Shown in pieces: positions 1 to 10,499 of a stretch of 64,000 nt of DNA (positions are counted from its first letter, which is position 1; the number at the start of each line of letters is the position of its first letter). The stretch spans positions 310,001 to 374,000 of the forward strand of contig NZ_JACSQG010000003.1 in assembly GCF_014836765.1 (NCBI RefSeq). Direction: 5' to 3'. The translations under genes were made by a program, and so were the position numbers. Source of the DNA: Serpens gallinarum (lineage in GTDB: Bacteria; Pseudomonadota; Gammaproteobacteria; Pseudomonadales; Pseudomonadaceae). The notes under the pieces are model-generated. The model was given only the letters and a program-made list of their open reading frames with translations, had not been told where the DNA came from and made no database searches.

Positions 1-2
1 TG

Positions 3-419
3 GAGCATGATGGTCTCGACTGGGACGGCCTGACGCCACAGTACGCCTGGCGCTTTATGGTGGATGAACAATTGCAGCAATTCCGACCTCGCCGTCAGCG
101 CATGAGCACCAACAATGCCGAAACCCTGGTATATGGCGCCCTCGCCGGCCTGGGTATCGCCCACCTGCCGACCTGGCTGGTCAGTGAGCACCTACTGCGC
201 GGCGAACTGGTGCCTGTGCTCTGCCCGGATGGTCTGCCGGCCCCAGAACCCAGCAGCATCTATGCCCTCAACCTCAACCGGGAAACCCACTCACGCACCC
301 GATTGTTGCTGGGTTTCATGCGCGAGCGTTTTGGTGAGCTTCCGCCCTGGGACCAGGCACTGCGTGCCCGCCTGCAGCCGGCAGGGGCAACCTCGACTAC
401 CCATCAGACAGAGGAGTAG
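3..419 (+). CDS. LysR-family transcriptional regulator, C-terminal fragment (cut by window edge)
   Basis: The reading frame is open from the first bases of the window, so the N-terminal helix-turn-helix lies outside it. The visible 138 residues match the end of a LysR substrate-binding domain: the stretch with STNNAETLVYGALAGLGIAHLP followed by LVPVLC is the usual second lobe, where the ligand pocket closes and the regulator loses or keeps access to its C-terminal strand. The tail after residue 115 is a short Pro/Ala/Thr-rich extension. The target genes cannot be inferred. The next gene on the same strand begins 90 bases later and is unlikely to be its partner. Family assignment is fairly safe; subfamily is unknown. 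Confidence 0.75.
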   Translation, partial: EHDGLDWDGLTPQYAWRFMVDEQLQQFRPRRQRMSTNNAETLVYGALAGLGIAHLPTWLVSEHLLRGELVPVLCPDGLPAPEPSSIYALNLNRETHSRTRLLLGFMRERFGELPPWDQALRARLQPAGATSTTHQTEE

Positions 420-509
420 CAATGGACGGGCACCGCTCGTCGCCGGTGATTCATACGCCCTGGCAATCGCTACGCTGTAGGTATCGACCTTCCCATCAAG
501 GACATTCCC

Positions 510-1442
510 TTGGCCGGATCCAGTCTGCTCGCGCTAATCGACGACATCGCCACCCTCCTCGACGACGTGTCGGTAATGACCAAGGTGGCCGCGAAGAAAA
601 CCGCCGGGGTCCTCGGGGACGACCTTGCCCTCAATGCCCAACAGGTCAGCGGGGTCAATGCCGAGCGCGAACTGCCCGTCGTCTGGGCGGTGTGCAAGGG
701 CTCGCTACTCAACAAGGTCATTCTGGTCCCCGCCGCGCTCCTGATCAGTTTCTTCCTTCCTTGGGCGATCACCCCGCTGCTGATGATCGGCGGTGCGTTC
801 CTATGTTACGAAGGCTTTGAAAAAATCGCTCACAAGCTATTGCACAGCCCCACAGAGGAGGCCACCGAACGCCAACAGCGAATCGAGGCCATCGCCGACC
901 CCGCCGTCGACATGCGCACGTTTGAACGCGACAAGATCAAAGGTGCAGTGCGTACCGACTTCATCCTGTCAGCGGAAATTATCGCCATCACCCTGGGGGC
1001 CGTTGCCGGGGCGCCCTTCGTGCAGCAAGTCATAGTGCTGTGCGGCATTGCCCTGGTCATAACGGTCGGGGTTTACGGGCTGGTGGCCGGCATCGTCAAG
1101 CTGGATGACCTGGGCCTGCTGCTCACCCAGAAAACCTCTCAACTTACCCAGTCCATCGGGCGCGGCATTGTTGCGACGGCGCCATATCTGATGAAAACCC
1201 TGTCTATCGTCGGCACCGCAGCCATGTTCATGGTCGGCGGCTCGATCCTGGTGCATGGCCTGGCGCCCGTGCATCACGTCATTCAGCACAGCGCTGAGTT
1301 GGCTGGCAACCTACCGGCTGGCGGTCTTGTTTCGATCCTCACCCCGACGCTGCTCAGTGCGCTGTTCGGGATTCTCGCCGGCGGTGTGGTGGTCGCCGCC
1401 GTCATGCTGTTTAAGCGCTTGCGCACCGTGGTCGCCTTGTGA
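510..1442 (+). CDS. DUF808 (YedI-like) inner-membrane protein
   Basis: A 310-residue membrane protein with the signature N-terminus of the DUF808/YedI family ([19 protein letters not shown], then a K-rich [20 protein letters not shown] segment). Hydrophobic segments lie near residues 70-95, 150-200 and 225-305, including a final Ala/Gly/Val-rich helix. The start is a TTG codon; AAGGA at 498-502 sits about 7 bases before it and the family start sequence aligns there, so the unusual codon is credible. No biochemical function is established for this family. It stands alone between a LysR gene and a small secreted protein. Family call is firm, role unknown. Confidence 0.88.
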   Translation: MAGSSLLALIDDIATLLDDVSVMTKVAAKKTAGVLGDDLALNAQQVSGVNAERELPVVWAVCKGSLLNKVILVPAALLISFFLPWAITPLLMIGGAFLCYEGFEKIAHKLLHSPTEEATERQQRIEAIADPAVDMRTFERDKIKGAVRTDFILSAEIIAITLGAVAGAPFVQQVIVLCGIALVITVGVYGLVAGIVKLDDLGLLLTQKTSQLTQSIGRGIVATAPYLMKTLSIVGTAAMFMVGGSILVHGLAPVHHVIQHSAELAGNLPAGGLVSILTPTLLSALFGILAGGVVVAAVMLFKRLRTVVAL

Positions 1443-1475
1443 CGGTATCGTCATTCTGGAATTGAATACCCACGC

Positions 1476-1889
1476 ATGAAACAGCTTCTTGTCTCCCTGT
1501 TCTGCATAACCGGTGCACTGCTCAGCGCACCGCTTCACGCCCTTGAGGTGTGGCACTCCAACACGGTGTGGGCCGGTCAGGGCCAATGCGCCGCGGTGTT
1601 CTCCTTCGACAGCGATCTGCAAGACGTCAGTGAGTTGCGCCTCAGCGTGTCCGGACTCAACCCGGCCGGGGAAACCATCCTCAGCGGTGAATTGGAGATT
1701 GATCAGTTCGGTCAATCCTCGGCCGATCGTTACGCTGAAGCCTACCTGGAAGGCGAAGCGCTGTGCGGTAGCGACCTGGTCATTCAGGTCGAACAGGCCA
1801 CCGCGCTCCTGAATGGCAAGCCCACCGATCTACTGACGACCGATACGCTCAGGGTGCTGGACTTCAAACCGCTGAAAATTCAGCTCTGA
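1476..1889 (+). CDS. small secreted protein, IrmA-like
   Basis: A 137-residue exported protein. Residues 1-22 form a signal peptide (Lys at 2, hydrophobic core, cleavage after LHA). The mature part looks all-beta, with paired cysteines near residues 35 and 92 that could form one disulfide. It contains WAGQGQCAAVFSFDS and a later AEAYLEGEALCGSDL block, which I associate with the IrmA family (IrmA is the secreted E. coli protein noted for mimicking interleukin receptors). The family assignment rests on recalled motif similarity and is moderate. It lies 33 bases after the DUF808 gene, so the two may be co-transcribed. It converges with the ABC transporter genes. Confidence 0.55.
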   Translation: MKQLLVSLFCITGALLSAPLHALEVWHSNTVWAGQGQCAAVFSFDSDLQDVSELRLSVSGLNPAGETILSGELEIDQFGQSSADRYAEAYLEGEALCGSDLVIQVEQATALLNGKPTDLLTTDTLRVLDFKPLKIQL

Positions 1890-1903
1890 CAGGCAGTTGC
1901 CCT

Positions 1904-2612
<709 letters not shown>

Positions 2613-2620
<8 letters not shown>

Positions 2621-3833
2621 AGCGGATCGCCACCGCCGGATCATAACGTGCGGCGCGCCGTGCAGGCGCCGCGGCGGCCAGCACGCCGGTCACCGTGGCC
2701 ACCGCCATGGCGATCGGCACCAGGCTCGCGTCGACATTGATGATGAACAGCTTGGGGCCGAAAATATTGAACACCTGAATCAGCGACCAGCCGACCAGCC
2801 CGCCAAACCCCGAACCCACCAAGCCGAGCAGGCCGCCCTGCACCAGAAACACCCGCAGGATCTGCCGACGGGGGCTGCCCATGGCACGCAGAATGCCGAT
2901 TTCACGGGTGCGCTGCACCACGCTGACCGCCAGCACACTGGCAATCCCGAAGGCCACCGACAGGCCGACAAAGAGACGGATCATCTGCGTGGTCATGCTT
3001 TGCGAGCGCAGCGCATTGAGCAACTGGCCGTTGGTGGCCATCCAGCTTTCCGCCTGCAAACCCGTGAGTCGCGCCAGGCGCTCGGCAATGACCTGCGCCT
3101 GGAAAATCTCTCGCACGGTAGTGTCGATGACCGTCACACCGCCAGGCAAATCGAGCAGGCTCTGGGCTTGCTTCAGGTCGAGATAGACATAGCGCGAGTC
3201 CAGTTCTCGCACACCCAGTTCAAAGATCCCGGTCACCATCACAATGGCCTCGCGACCCTCCCCGGCATCCAGGCGCAGCTTGTCACCGATACCCAGCCCC
3301 AGGTCCTTGGCCAACTCACTGCCCACCACGGCATTACCGGCGCTGACGTCGAAGCGCCCGGCGATCAGGTCATGGCTGACGGGAATGATCTTTTCGTAGC
3401 GTTCCGGCTCGATTCCCAGCAGCGCCACCGACATACGCGCCACGCCGCGTCGAGCCATGGCCGGGCCGCTGACCAGCGGCGACACAGCGAGCAGTTGCGG
3501 CTGCTCGTCGAGAGCATCACGCACATCCTGCCAATTGCTGATGGAGCGCAAACGCTGCGCGCGAGGACTTTCCAGCACCAAGGCAACCGTGCCCGGCGGG
3601 ACGGGCACAACGCGGTTCACCTCATCGGGTGGCAACATACGGATATGCGCCTGGGTACCCAGGGTGCGTTCGACAATATTTGCCTGCAGGCCGGTAATCA
3701 GCGCCGTGATAAAGACGATCACCGCCGAGCCTACGGTAATGCCGACGATGATCAGCAGCGTCTGCATGCGGTTGTCGGCCAGAAAGCGCAGCGCAATCTT
3801 CCATTCGAACCACAGGGCGTCGATCAAATTCAT
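2613..3833 (-). CDS. ABC transporter permease, MacB/FtsX family
   Basis: A 406-residue permease with the MacB/FtsX layout: one transmembrane helix near residues 20-45 (TLLIIVGITVGSAVIVFITAL), a large periplasmic domain to about residue 270, then three helices near 285-310, 330-360 and 370-390 with the FtsX-domain pattern VVQRTREIGILRAMG. It lacks the fused ATPase of true MacB; the ATPase is the next gene, overlapping by 8 bases. The adaptor gene upstream ends only 3 bases before its start. This is a half-size exporter that should act as a dimer with two ATPase copies. Cargo is unknown; candidates are peptides, siderophores or lipophilic drugs. Confidence 0.9.
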
Positions 3834-3836
3834 GAC

Positions 3837-5021
3837 TTACTGCACCACGCCGGCCGGCAGTGGTTGGGGCGATACGCGCACGCGCTGCCCTTCCTCGGCA
3901 TCGGCGGCCAGCACCCAGTCACCGGACTGCAATCCCTCAAGCACTTCACTCAGAGCAATGCTGCGCAGCCCCAGGCGCACGCCAACCCGCTCGACCTGCC
4001 CGTCACGCACTCGTAGCACCTCAGCATGAGGTCCGTCACGGCTGCGCAGCGCATCGTTGGCCACCACCAGCGCCTGATCGCGGCGCGCGGTTTCGATATT
4101 CACCGAGACAGTCATGCCCTGGCGTAGAAAATCGGCGGGACTTTCCAGCTGCAAATGCACATCGAGGGTGCCGCGCGCCACGTCCACTGCCGGCGCCAGG
4201 TAGCTGACGCGGGCGTCCAGGACACGCTCCGGCCAGGCATCGGCAATCACCTTGGCGCGTTGGCCGAGCGCCAAGGGCGCCAGGTTCTTTTCATCCAGGG
4301 GCAGCAGAATCTCGCGGCTGTCGGCGCGTGCGATTTCCAACAGGATGTCGCCCGGCCTGACCAGATCGCCCGGCTCGACCTGGCGGGTCTGCACGGTTCC
4401 GGCGTATTGGGCCAGTATTCGTGTTTTCGCCAGGGTAGCGCGGGCTTGGGCCAACCGCTCCAGCAGTTGCTGCTCTTCACTGCCCCCGACTGCCAGGGCA
4501 TCGACCTGCAGCTTGGCCCGGTCTCGCGCCACGCGGCGTGCAACCTCAGTGTTGCGCGCCTGCTCGCGGGCCTCGCTGGACAGTAATTTGCGGTCGAACA
4601 AGGCATCGCGGCGCTGCAGTTCGCGGCTTGCCTGATCAAGATTGCTTTGCGCTTCGCGCAGCGCCGCGACGGCCTGGGGGCGACTGGAGTCGGTCAATTG
4701 CCGTAGCGCGGCCTCGGCTTCGCGCACCCGCGCCTGCTGGTCCTCGTCATGCAGCACGATCAACACGGTACCCGGTTGAACCTGATCGCCCTCACGCACA
4801 TGGCGCGCTTTGACCACACCCGTCAGCTCACTGCCAACGCGCGCCAGCGACTGACTGCTGACTTCACCGCTGGCCACCACGCGCTGCACCAAAGGGCGGG
4901 ATTCAACCTGATACGCTGGCAACTGCGGACCTTGCCACTGGCGCCAGACCACCAGCGACAAGACTATCAATATCAACAGCGCCAACAAGAAAGCAGGCTT
5001 TTTCAAGGTGGCCAGAGACAA
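3837..5021 (-). CDS. HlyD/MacA-type periplasmic adaptor subunit
   Basis: A membrane-fusion protein of about 394 residues: an N-terminal anchor helix (FLLALLILIVLSLVVW), a split lipoyl domain (VSSQSLARVGSELTG... with VEPGDLVRPGDILLEIA), a long alpha-helical hairpin rich in Arg/Gln/Ala (about residues 90-190), and beta-barrel and membrane-proximal domains. It would bridge the MacB-type permease to an outer-membrane channel; no TolC-like gene is present here. Start choice: AAGGAG followed by 9 bases leads to a TTG at 5021; an upstream in-frame GTG at 5051 has no such ribosome site. The first gene of a three-gene operon with the permease and ATPase. Confidence 0.88.
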   Translation of the reverse strand: MSLATLKKPAFLLALLILIVLSLVVWRQWQGPQLPAYQVESRPLVQRVVASGEVSSQSLARVGSELTGVVKARHVREGDQVQPGTVLIVLHDEDQQARVREAEAALRQLTDSSRPQAVAALREAQSNLDQASRELQRRDALFDRKLLSSEAREQARNTEVARRVARDRAKLQVDALAVGGSEEQQLLERLAQARATLAKTRILAQYAGTVQTRQVEPGDLVRPGDILLEIARADSREILLPLDEKNLAPLALGQRAKVIADAWPERVLDARVSYLAPAVDVARGTLDVHLQLESPADFLRQGMTVSVNIETARRDQALVVANDALRSRDGPHAEVLRVRDGQVERVGVRLGLRSIALSEVLEGLQSGDWVLAADAEEGQRVRVSPQPLPAGVVQ

Positions 5022-5171
5022 GGTGAGCGACTCCTTATGCCCACGTAGCACAAAAGCGCTACGAAAAAACCTAGCCTACACAGCGCCCACGTATCTGCCC
5101 AGAGGGCACATGCCGCAGCAGCAGGATAATCGCGCGGCATCCATCTCCGATTGCCTTAGGCGCACCCTGGC

Positions 5172-5648
5172 TTACGTCTTCTCCGGACAAGGCCCCTGCT
5201 TGAACATCTCCTCGGCACGCCGCTTCAACTCATCTGGTGCTACATCCTCGACATGGCTGGCCAGCGACCACACATAGCCATACGGATCGCGCAGACTGCC
5301 GGAGCGATCGCCGTAGAACATGTCCTGGGGCGGCATCAGCGCCTCGGCACCGGCGGCCACGGCCTGATTGAAGAAGGCATCGACATCGTCCACATACAGG
5401 TACAGCCCCAGCGCGGAAAAATCCCGCGGCGCGCCGGCAACGGCAGGGTCCCACGGCTCACCCAGCATAAAGCGCGCCTCGCTCACCTTGAGTTCAGCAT
5501 GCCCTACCCGCCCATCGGGCCCATCCAGGCGCATGACTTCCTGGGCCCCAAAGGCTTGCTTGTAGAACTCAATGGCCTCACTCGCGTGAAGAATGCTCAG
5601 ATAGGGCGTGATGCCGGCATAGCCATCTGGTATCGCTTTGACGTTCAT
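5172..5648 (-). CDS. VOC-superfamily protein, PhnB/glyoxalase-like
   Basis: A 158-residue protein with the PhnB-type start (GYAGITPYLSI...ASEAIEFYKQAFGA) and the conserved end RDPYGYVWSLASHVEDV, both typical of the vicinal-oxygen-chelate fold. Metal-ligand candidates include the His in GHAELKV and the Glu of the terminal beta strand. The family includes glyoxalases, fosfomycin-resistance enzymes and proteins with no known reaction; residue identity does not decide which this is. Start at 5648 was chosen because the PhnB pattern begins there. It is the last gene of the sigma factor cluster, 13 bases after the SnoaL-like gene, so it is probably part of that regulon. Confidence 0.85.
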   Translation of the reverse strand: MNVKAIPDGYAGITPYLSILHASEAIEFYKQAFGAQEVMRLDGPDGRVGHAELKVSEARFMLGEPWDPAVAGAPRDFSALGLYLYVDDVDAFFNQAVAAGAEALMPPQDMFYGDRSGSLRDPYGYVWSLASHVEDVAPDELKRRAEEMFKQGPCPEKT

Positions 5649-5661
5649 GGTCGTGTTCTCG

Positions 5662-6111
5662 TCATTCGGGTTTGAGGTCAAGTAATGCCTTACCGCTTTC
5701 CATGTCGAAAGGCGTCGACCAGTGTTCATGCACAGTGCGCCATTGTCCGTCGAGCTTGCGAAATGCGCCGGTAAAACGCATCCAGCCCGACTGCTGCTCG
5801 CCCTTTTCGTTGGTTCCGCCACACCGGCATAGGCCATAGGCAAACGCCAGCTCGGCGTCGGCACTGATTTTCAGGTCGTGCAACTCGAAGGTCATGGGTC
5901 CGGTGCACATTGTCATGCAGTATTCCCAGTGCTTGCGATACGCCTCAAGCCCCTTGAACTGCAGTTGCGCGATGGCATCGAAGGCGAGGATATCCGGCGC
6001 ATAGTGAGCAACGATGCCGTGAATGTACCCGGAGCGCACCGAGTGACTCCAATGCTCCAGCAAGACACGGATTTCGGACTCGCTCATGGTTTCGCTAGCG
6101 GTGAATTTCAT
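5662..6111 (-). CDS. SnoaL/NTF2-like domain protein
   Basis: A 149-residue single-domain protein with the cone-shaped NTF2/SnoaL pattern: an N-terminal helix SESEIRVLLEHWSHSVRSGYIHGIVAHYAPDILAFDA, and final strands GAFRKLDGQWRTVHEHWSTPF. Such proteins bind small hydrophobic ligands or act as cyclases, isomerases and dehydratases. No catalytic dyad can be assigned with confidence. It lies 2 bases downstream of the DGPF/YCII gene and 13 bases upstream of the VOC gene, which points to one transcript with the sigma factor gene. Confidence 0.82.
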   Translation of the reverse strand: MKFTASETMSESEIRVLLEHWSHSVRSGYIHGIVAHYAPDILAFDAIAQLQFKGLEAYRKHWEYCMTMCTGPMTFELHDLKISADAELAFAYGLCRCGGTNEKGEQQSGWMRFTGAFRKLDGQWRTVHEHWSTPFDMESGKALLDLKPE

Positions 6112-6113
6112 AG

Positions 6114-6491
6114 TCAGTTCCTCTCGAAAGCAGTAGGGACATCCGCGGGCACGTTCAACGTACGTACCGGACGCACTTCCACAGCCCCGACACGCACCGG
6201 CGGAATCCGTGCAGCGATCTGCATGGCCTCATTGAGATCCCGAGCTTCTATCAAGTAGAAGCCCGCCAACTGCTCTTTGGTTTCCGCGAAGGGGCCATCG
6301 GTGATGGACAGCTGGCCATTGCGCATTCGCAACGTGGTTGCGGTTCTTACCGATTCCAGCGCTTCTGCCGCAATCAGCCGGCCACTACTGCGCAACGCAT
6401 CTCCGCACGCCTGGCACTCCTCATCCCGCGGGCTGTCAGGCAAGCTGTGCAACAACTGTTCGTCGCTGTAGACGAGACAGAGGTATTTCAT
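6114..6491 (-). CDS. YCII/DGPF-domain protein (sigma factor partner)
   Basis: A 125-residue protein beginning MKYLCLVYSDE and containing the DGPF motif (ITDGPFAETKEQLAGFYLIEA) that names this group. The YCII fold is ferredoxin-like; conserved His/Asp pairs occur in some members, but the reaction of the DGPF branch is unknown. Its gene lies 77 bases downstream of an ECF sigma factor with a C-terminal extension. That pairing is the hallmark of the ECF42 group, where DGPF genes are typical targets of the adjacent sigma factor. The start at 6491 fits the family N-terminus. Confidence 0.9.
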   Translation of the reverse strand: MKYLCLVYSDEQLLHSLPDSPRDEECQACGDALRSSGRLIAAEALESVRTATTLRMRNGQLSITDGPFAETKEQLAGFYLIEARDLNEAMQIAARIPPVRVGAVEVRPVRTLNVPADVPTAFERN

Positions 6492-6568
6492 GGCAACCTC
6501 CTTGGTAATGGACGCACTCACTGTTTGGTCGATTGGCCCAGGGAAAATTCGACAATCACTCGCCCGGT

Positions 6569-7813
6569 TCATCGCAGATTTTCCAACTGCCGCAGGCAAT
6601 GCTGCAAATAAGCCCGGTCCGGTGCTTGCCGAACCCTCTGCAAGGCCTGCCGATAGGCTTCCTGGGCCTCGCGCACCAAGCCCAGCCGCCTGCACAAATC
6701 GGCGCGCGCCGACCAAGCCAGGTAGTAGCCCGTGAGCTCGCCTTGCGCCAGCAGCTGATCGACCACCTGCAAACCGGCCTGAGCACCGTCACGGCGCGAA
6801 ACAGCCATGGCGCGATTCAGCTCGATGACTGGCGATGGCGAGAGCAATAACAACGCATCGTACAGACCAACGATTTCTACCCAGTCGGTGGCCTCACTGC
6901 TCAAGGCCTGCGCATGCACGGCGGCAATCGCCGCCTGCAGGCTGTAGACGCCGAATCGCTGGGAGCGCAGCGTACGTTCCACCAGCGCCTGTCCTTCGTC
7001 GATCAACCCGCGGTCCCATAGCGCGCGGTCTTGAACATCCAGCAACACCGGCTCCCCCGTGGACGAAACGCGCGCCGGACGCCGCGCCTCGTGCAACAGC
7101 ATCAGCGCCAGCAGCCCCATGACTTCGGGCTCGGGCAATAACTCAATCAGCAGGCGACACAAACGTATCGCCTCGCCCGACAGCTCGCTACGCACAAGCC
7201 TGTCGCCCGAAGATGCGAAATAACCCTCGTTGAAGATCAGATAAAGCACCCGTAACACCGCATCCAGCCGCTCCGGCAGCTCGGCCTGTGCGGGCACCTC
7301 ATAAGGAATGGCGGCCGTGCGGATCTTGTGCTTGGCGCGTACGATGCGCTGGGCCATGGTGGACGGCGACACGAGAAAAGCGCTGGCAATAGCCTCAGTG
7401 CTCAGATCACAGATTTCCCGCAACGTCAGCGCTACCTGAGCATCTCCATTCAACGCAGGATGGCAGCAGGTAAAGATCAACCGCAGCCGATCATCCTCGA
7501 CGCTGGGCTGTTCGACCTCGCTCTCCCAGACCTGCTCGCTCAATTGCCGCAGCAGCTCCGGTTGCGAGGCACCGAACCGTGCCTGGCGGCGCAACTGGTC
7601 TATGGCCTTGAAGCGCCCTGCGGACACCAGCCAGGCACGGGGGTTGTTCGGCACGCCGCTGCGCGGCCATTGCTCGACCGCCGCGACAAAGGCTTCCTGC
7701 AACGCCTCCTCTGCCAACTGAAAATCACCGAGCAGGCGGATCAGGGTCGCCAGAACGCGCCGCGATTCCTCGCGATAGAGCGCCTCGACCATACCCTGCA
7801 ACGCCTCGCTCAT
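6569..7813 (-). CDS. ECF RNA polymerase sigma factor with C-terminal TPR-like extension (ECF42-like)
   Basis: A 414-residue protein, about twice the size of a minimal ECF sigma factor. Region 2 is near residues 10-80 ([32 protein letters not shown]) and region 4 near 110-170 ([37 protein letters not shown]). The remainder, from about residue 180, is helical with repeated Ala/Leu patterns resembling TPR/DUF6596. Such ECF sigma factors usually lack an anti-sigma factor, and the C-terminal extension is thought to regulate activity. No anti-sigma gene is present here. Start at 7813 follows GAGG spaced 5-6 bases; an upstream start at 7870 is less likely. It heads the DGPF-SnoaL-VOC gene set. Confidence 0.9.
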   Translation of the reverse strand: MSEALQGMVEALYREESRRVLATLIRLLGDFQLAEEALQEAFVAAVEQWPRSGVPNNPRAWLVSAGRFKAIDQLRRQARFGASQPELLRQLSEQVWESEVEQPSVEDDRLRLIFTCCHPALNGDAQVALTLREICDLSTEAIASAFLVSPSTMAQRIVRAKHKIRTAAIPYEVPAQAELPERLDAVLRVLYLIFNEGYFASSGDRLVRSELSGEAIRLCRLLIELLPEPEVMGLLALMLLHEARRPARVSSTGEPVLLDVQDRALWDRGLIDEGQALVERTLRSQRFGVYSLQAAIAAVHAQALSSEATDWVEIVGLYDALLLLSPSPVIELNRAMAVSRRDGAQAGLQVVDQLLAQGELTGYYLAWSARADLCRRLGLVREAQEAYRQALQRVRQAPDRAYLQHCLRQLENLR

Positions 7814-8061
7814 ACCCACCTCGACGTGCCCCGTTGGATCATCGACATAGTGGACGCGAGGGCAGTCCAAACATTCCTACCGGTTGTCTGATTGCCAACA
7901 CTCCCTACGACTGGGCTGCTGACGTGCTTGGGAGCCGCACCGGCTTGACGGTCCAGTCGAGGATACTTCGCTTGCCCGCCCAACTCTGGGGGCCGCGGAT
8001 CGTGCCCCTACGCCACCGAGTCATCGCAAGGCACGGTCTGCAGGATCCATAAAGGAACCAA
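7814..8061. other. intergenic region upstream of the sigma factor gene
   Basis: About 250 bases separating the sigma factor gene from the transporter terminator. It should contain the promoter of the sigma factor gene on the minus strand. I found no recognisable operator or convincing small gene. A 62-codon minus-strand frame at 7905-8093 overlaps the terminator and has no family resemblance. Confidence 0.4.
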
Positions 8062-8090
8062 AAAAAACCGCAGCTGGGCTGCGGTTTTTT
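8062..8090 (-). terminator. rho-independent terminator after the RND transporter gene
   Basis: Six-base stem CCGCAG/CTGCGG with loop CTGGG, extended by six A residues on one side and six T residues on the other. It sits 16 bases past the transporter stop codon. The symmetric A/T arms mean it can act on both strands. Confidence 0.9.
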
Positions 8091-8105
8091 CATGCTACGA
8101 AGAGA

Positions 8106-10484
8106 TCAGTGAGCGAACAGCGAGCTTCCCGCCTTGCCGGCCAGCTTCTCCGGACGGATCAGGAAACGTGCCAGACCCGGCAGCAGCAACAGCGCGCCAA
8201 TCATGTTGACGATGAACATGAAGGTCAGCATCAAGCCCATGTCGGCCTGGAACTTGATCGCCGAGAACATCCAGGTGGCCACGCCGATGGCCAGGCACAA
8301 CCCGGTAAACAGAACCGCCTTGCCGGTGGATTTCAGCGTCTCGTAGTAGGCCTCTTGCAACGGCAGTCCAGCGCGCAGGAAACTTTCCAGGCGGCTGTAG
8401 ATATAGATGCCGTAGTCCACGCCGATACCCACCCCCAGTGCAATCACCGGCAAGGTCGCAACCTTCATGCCGATGCCCAGGAAGGCCATCAACGCGTTAC
8501 CGAGGATCGAGGTAAGGATCAACGGCAGCACGATGCAGATGGTTGCGGCAATGGAGCGGAACGTGATCAGACACATCACGGCAACGCAGATGTACACCAG
8601 GGTCAGGATGGTCAGCTCGGAGGTGGCGATCACCTCGTTGGTGGCCGCCTCGATCCCAGCGTTGCCGGAGGCCAGCAGGAACTGCAGGCCGTCGCGGTTG
8701 TTCTGCGCCGCGAACGCTTCCACTTCGGCGGTGACCCGTTTCAGGGTTGCGGCCTTGTGGTCTTCGAGGAACACCAGCACCGGCGCCAGCGAGCAATCGG
8801 TGTTGTACAGCCCCTCGGCGCGGGCGATGGAGTTGTTCAGGATGATCTCGTTGCGCGACAGGGCTTCCCATTTCAGGCTGCCCTCGTTCATGCCCTTGAT
8901 CACTTGTTTGGAGACGCTGACCATGGATACGGCCGATTGCACACCGGTCGTGTTTTCCATCTTCCACATCAACTCGTCAACGGCCGACAGGGTGTCGTAG
9001 CGCGAACAGCCTTCGGCGTCGGTCTTTACCATGACCACCAATACGTCCGAGCTGGTCGAATAGTGGTTGATGATGAAGTTGTTGTCCTGGTTGTAGCGCG
9101 AGTCAGGGCGCAACTCCGGCGCGCCCTGGTCGAGGTCGCCGATCTGCAAGTGCTGTTTCTGGTACCAGAAGCCGCCAATCCCCATGGCCAGCGCCAGCAC
9201 CACGGATATCGGTGCCACCATCGGATGGGCCACATTGGACAGCAGGCGCCAGAACGGGTGTTCGTTGGCCGCATAGCGTTTGCTGTGCTGTACCGCCGAC
9301 TTGCTGATACCCAGGTAAGAAATGGCCACGGGCAGCAGGATCAGGTTGGTGAAGACGATGACCGCCACGCCGATCGAGGCGCCGATAGCCAGTTCGTGGA
9401 TCACACCGATATCGATGATCAACAGCGCGATGAAGCCCACCGCATCGGCCAGGATGGCGATCATCCCCGGCAGGAACAGCTGACGGAAGGTCAGCCGCGC
9501 GGCGGTCAGGGCATTGTCCGAACCGCTGGAATGCTGCGCGATACCGTTGATTTTCTGCACACCATGGGAAATACCGATGGCGAAGATCAAGAACGGTACA
9601 AGCATTGAATAGGGGTCGATGCCGAAGCCGACCAGGTTCATCAGGCCCAACTGCCAGATCACCGCAATCAGCGTGGTGACCAGTACGGAAATGGTACTGC
9701 GCATGCAGTGGGTGAACAGCAAGAGCAGCACCATGGTGATCAGGAAGGCGACGCCAAAGAACAGCACCACCATCATCAGGCCGTCGATCAGGTCGCCGAC
9801 CTTCTTGGCGAAGCCGACGATGTGGATTTCCACATTGGGGTTTTCTGCCTGGTATTTGGTGCGGATCTTTTCTTCCAGGTCATGGGAGAAACGCTGATAG
9901 TCCAGCTGCAGGATGCGGCTCTGGTCCTGCGGGTCGGCAAAGGTTTCCAGCAACGGCACGTCGATGATGCTCGACTTGAAATCGTTGGCTACCAGGCGGC
10001 CAATCTGCCCGGATTTCAGAACGTTGCTGCGCAGTTGTTCGAGGCTGGCGGCGGAGCCGTCATAGGATTGGGGGATAACTTCGCCCCCATCGAAACCCTC
10101 TTCGGTCACTTCGGTCCAGCGCACGCTGGGACTCCACAGTGACTTCAGCGCGGAGCGGTCGACGCCCTGAATGTAAAACACCTCGTCATGGATCTGCCGC
10201 AGCGTTTCCATGTACTCCTGGCTGAAAATATCGCCATCCTTGGCCGCCACGGCGATACGCACGGTATTGCCAAGGTTGGCCAGGTCATCGCGAAACTCGA
10301 GCATCTTCTGGATGTACGGATGCTCCAGCGGAATCATTTTCTCGAAACTGGTCGAGGGCTTGACCTGCAAGGCGTGGAAGCCCAGAAACAAAGTGACCAA
10401 CAGGCAGGCGAAGATCACCACCAGCCGGTTGTTAAAAATTAGCCGTTCAAGCAGACCGGCGTGGTTCTGGCGATGAGTGCTCAT
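8106..10484 (-). CDS. RND-superfamily (MMPL/HAE3-like) membrane transporter
   Basis: A 792-residue RND protein. The pattern is one helix near residues 25-45, a large periplasmic loop to about 210, five or six helices to about 400, a second periplasmic loop to about 610, and a second helix bundle to the end (LTILTLVYICVAVMCLITFRSIAAT..., VIALGVGIGVDYGIYIYSRLESF). The GIGVDY motif in TM10 and a GISHGVQKI counterpart are characteristic of the MMPL/HAE3 subgroup, which moves hydrophobic lipids, hopanoids or sterol-like compounds rather than drugs. The gene for a Ycf48-like beta-propeller lies 15 bases upstream, so they form one operon. Substrate unassigned. Confidence 0.9.
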   Translation of the reverse strand: MSTHRQNHAGLLERLIFNNRLVVIFACLLVTLFLGFHALQVKPSTSFEKMIPLEHPYIQKMLEFRDDLANLGNTVRIAVAAKDGDIFSQEYMETLRQIHDEVFYIQGVDRSALKSLWSPSVRWTEVTEEGFDGGEVIPQSYDGSAASLEQLRSNVLKSGQIGRLVANDFKSSIIDVPLLETFADPQDQSRILQLDYQRFSHDLEEKIRTKYQAENPNVEIHIVGFAKKVGDLIDGLMMVVLFFGVAFLITMVLLLLFTHCMRSTISVLVTTLIAVIWQLGLMNLVGFGIDPYSMLVPFLIFAIGISHGVQKINGIAQHSSGSDNALTAARLTFRQLFLPGMIAILADAVGFIALLIIDIGVIHELAIGASIGVAVIVFTNLILLPVAISYLGISKSAVQHSKRYAANEHPFWRLLSNVAHPMVAPISVVLALAMGIGGFWYQKQHLQIGDLDQGAPELRPDSRYNQDNNFIINHYSTSSDVLVVMVKTDAEGCSRYDTLSAVDELMWKMENTTGVQSAVSMVSVSKQVIKGMNEGSLKWEALSRNEIILNNSIARAEGLYNTDCSLAPVLVFLEDHKAATLKRVTAEVEAFAAQNNRDGLQFLLASGNAGIEAATNEVIATSELTILTLVYICVAVMCLITFRSIAATICIVLPLILTSILGNALMAFLGIGMKVATLPVIALGVGIGVDYGIYIYSRLESFLRAGLPLQEAYYETLKSTGKAVLFTGLCLAIGVATWMFSAIKFQADMGLMLTFMFIVNMIGALLLLPGLARFLIRPEKLAGKAGSSLFAH

Positions 10485-10499
10485 GAAAAATCCCCGGAC

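Noticed and set aside
7905-8093. A 62-codon minus-strand frame upstream of the RND terminator
   Set aside because: It overlaps a strong terminator and has no recognisable family.
8109-9608. A 499-codon plus-strand open frame opposite the RND transporter gene
   Set aside because: Gln/His/Gly-rich antisense translation, no start signal, and it lies within a well-supported gene.
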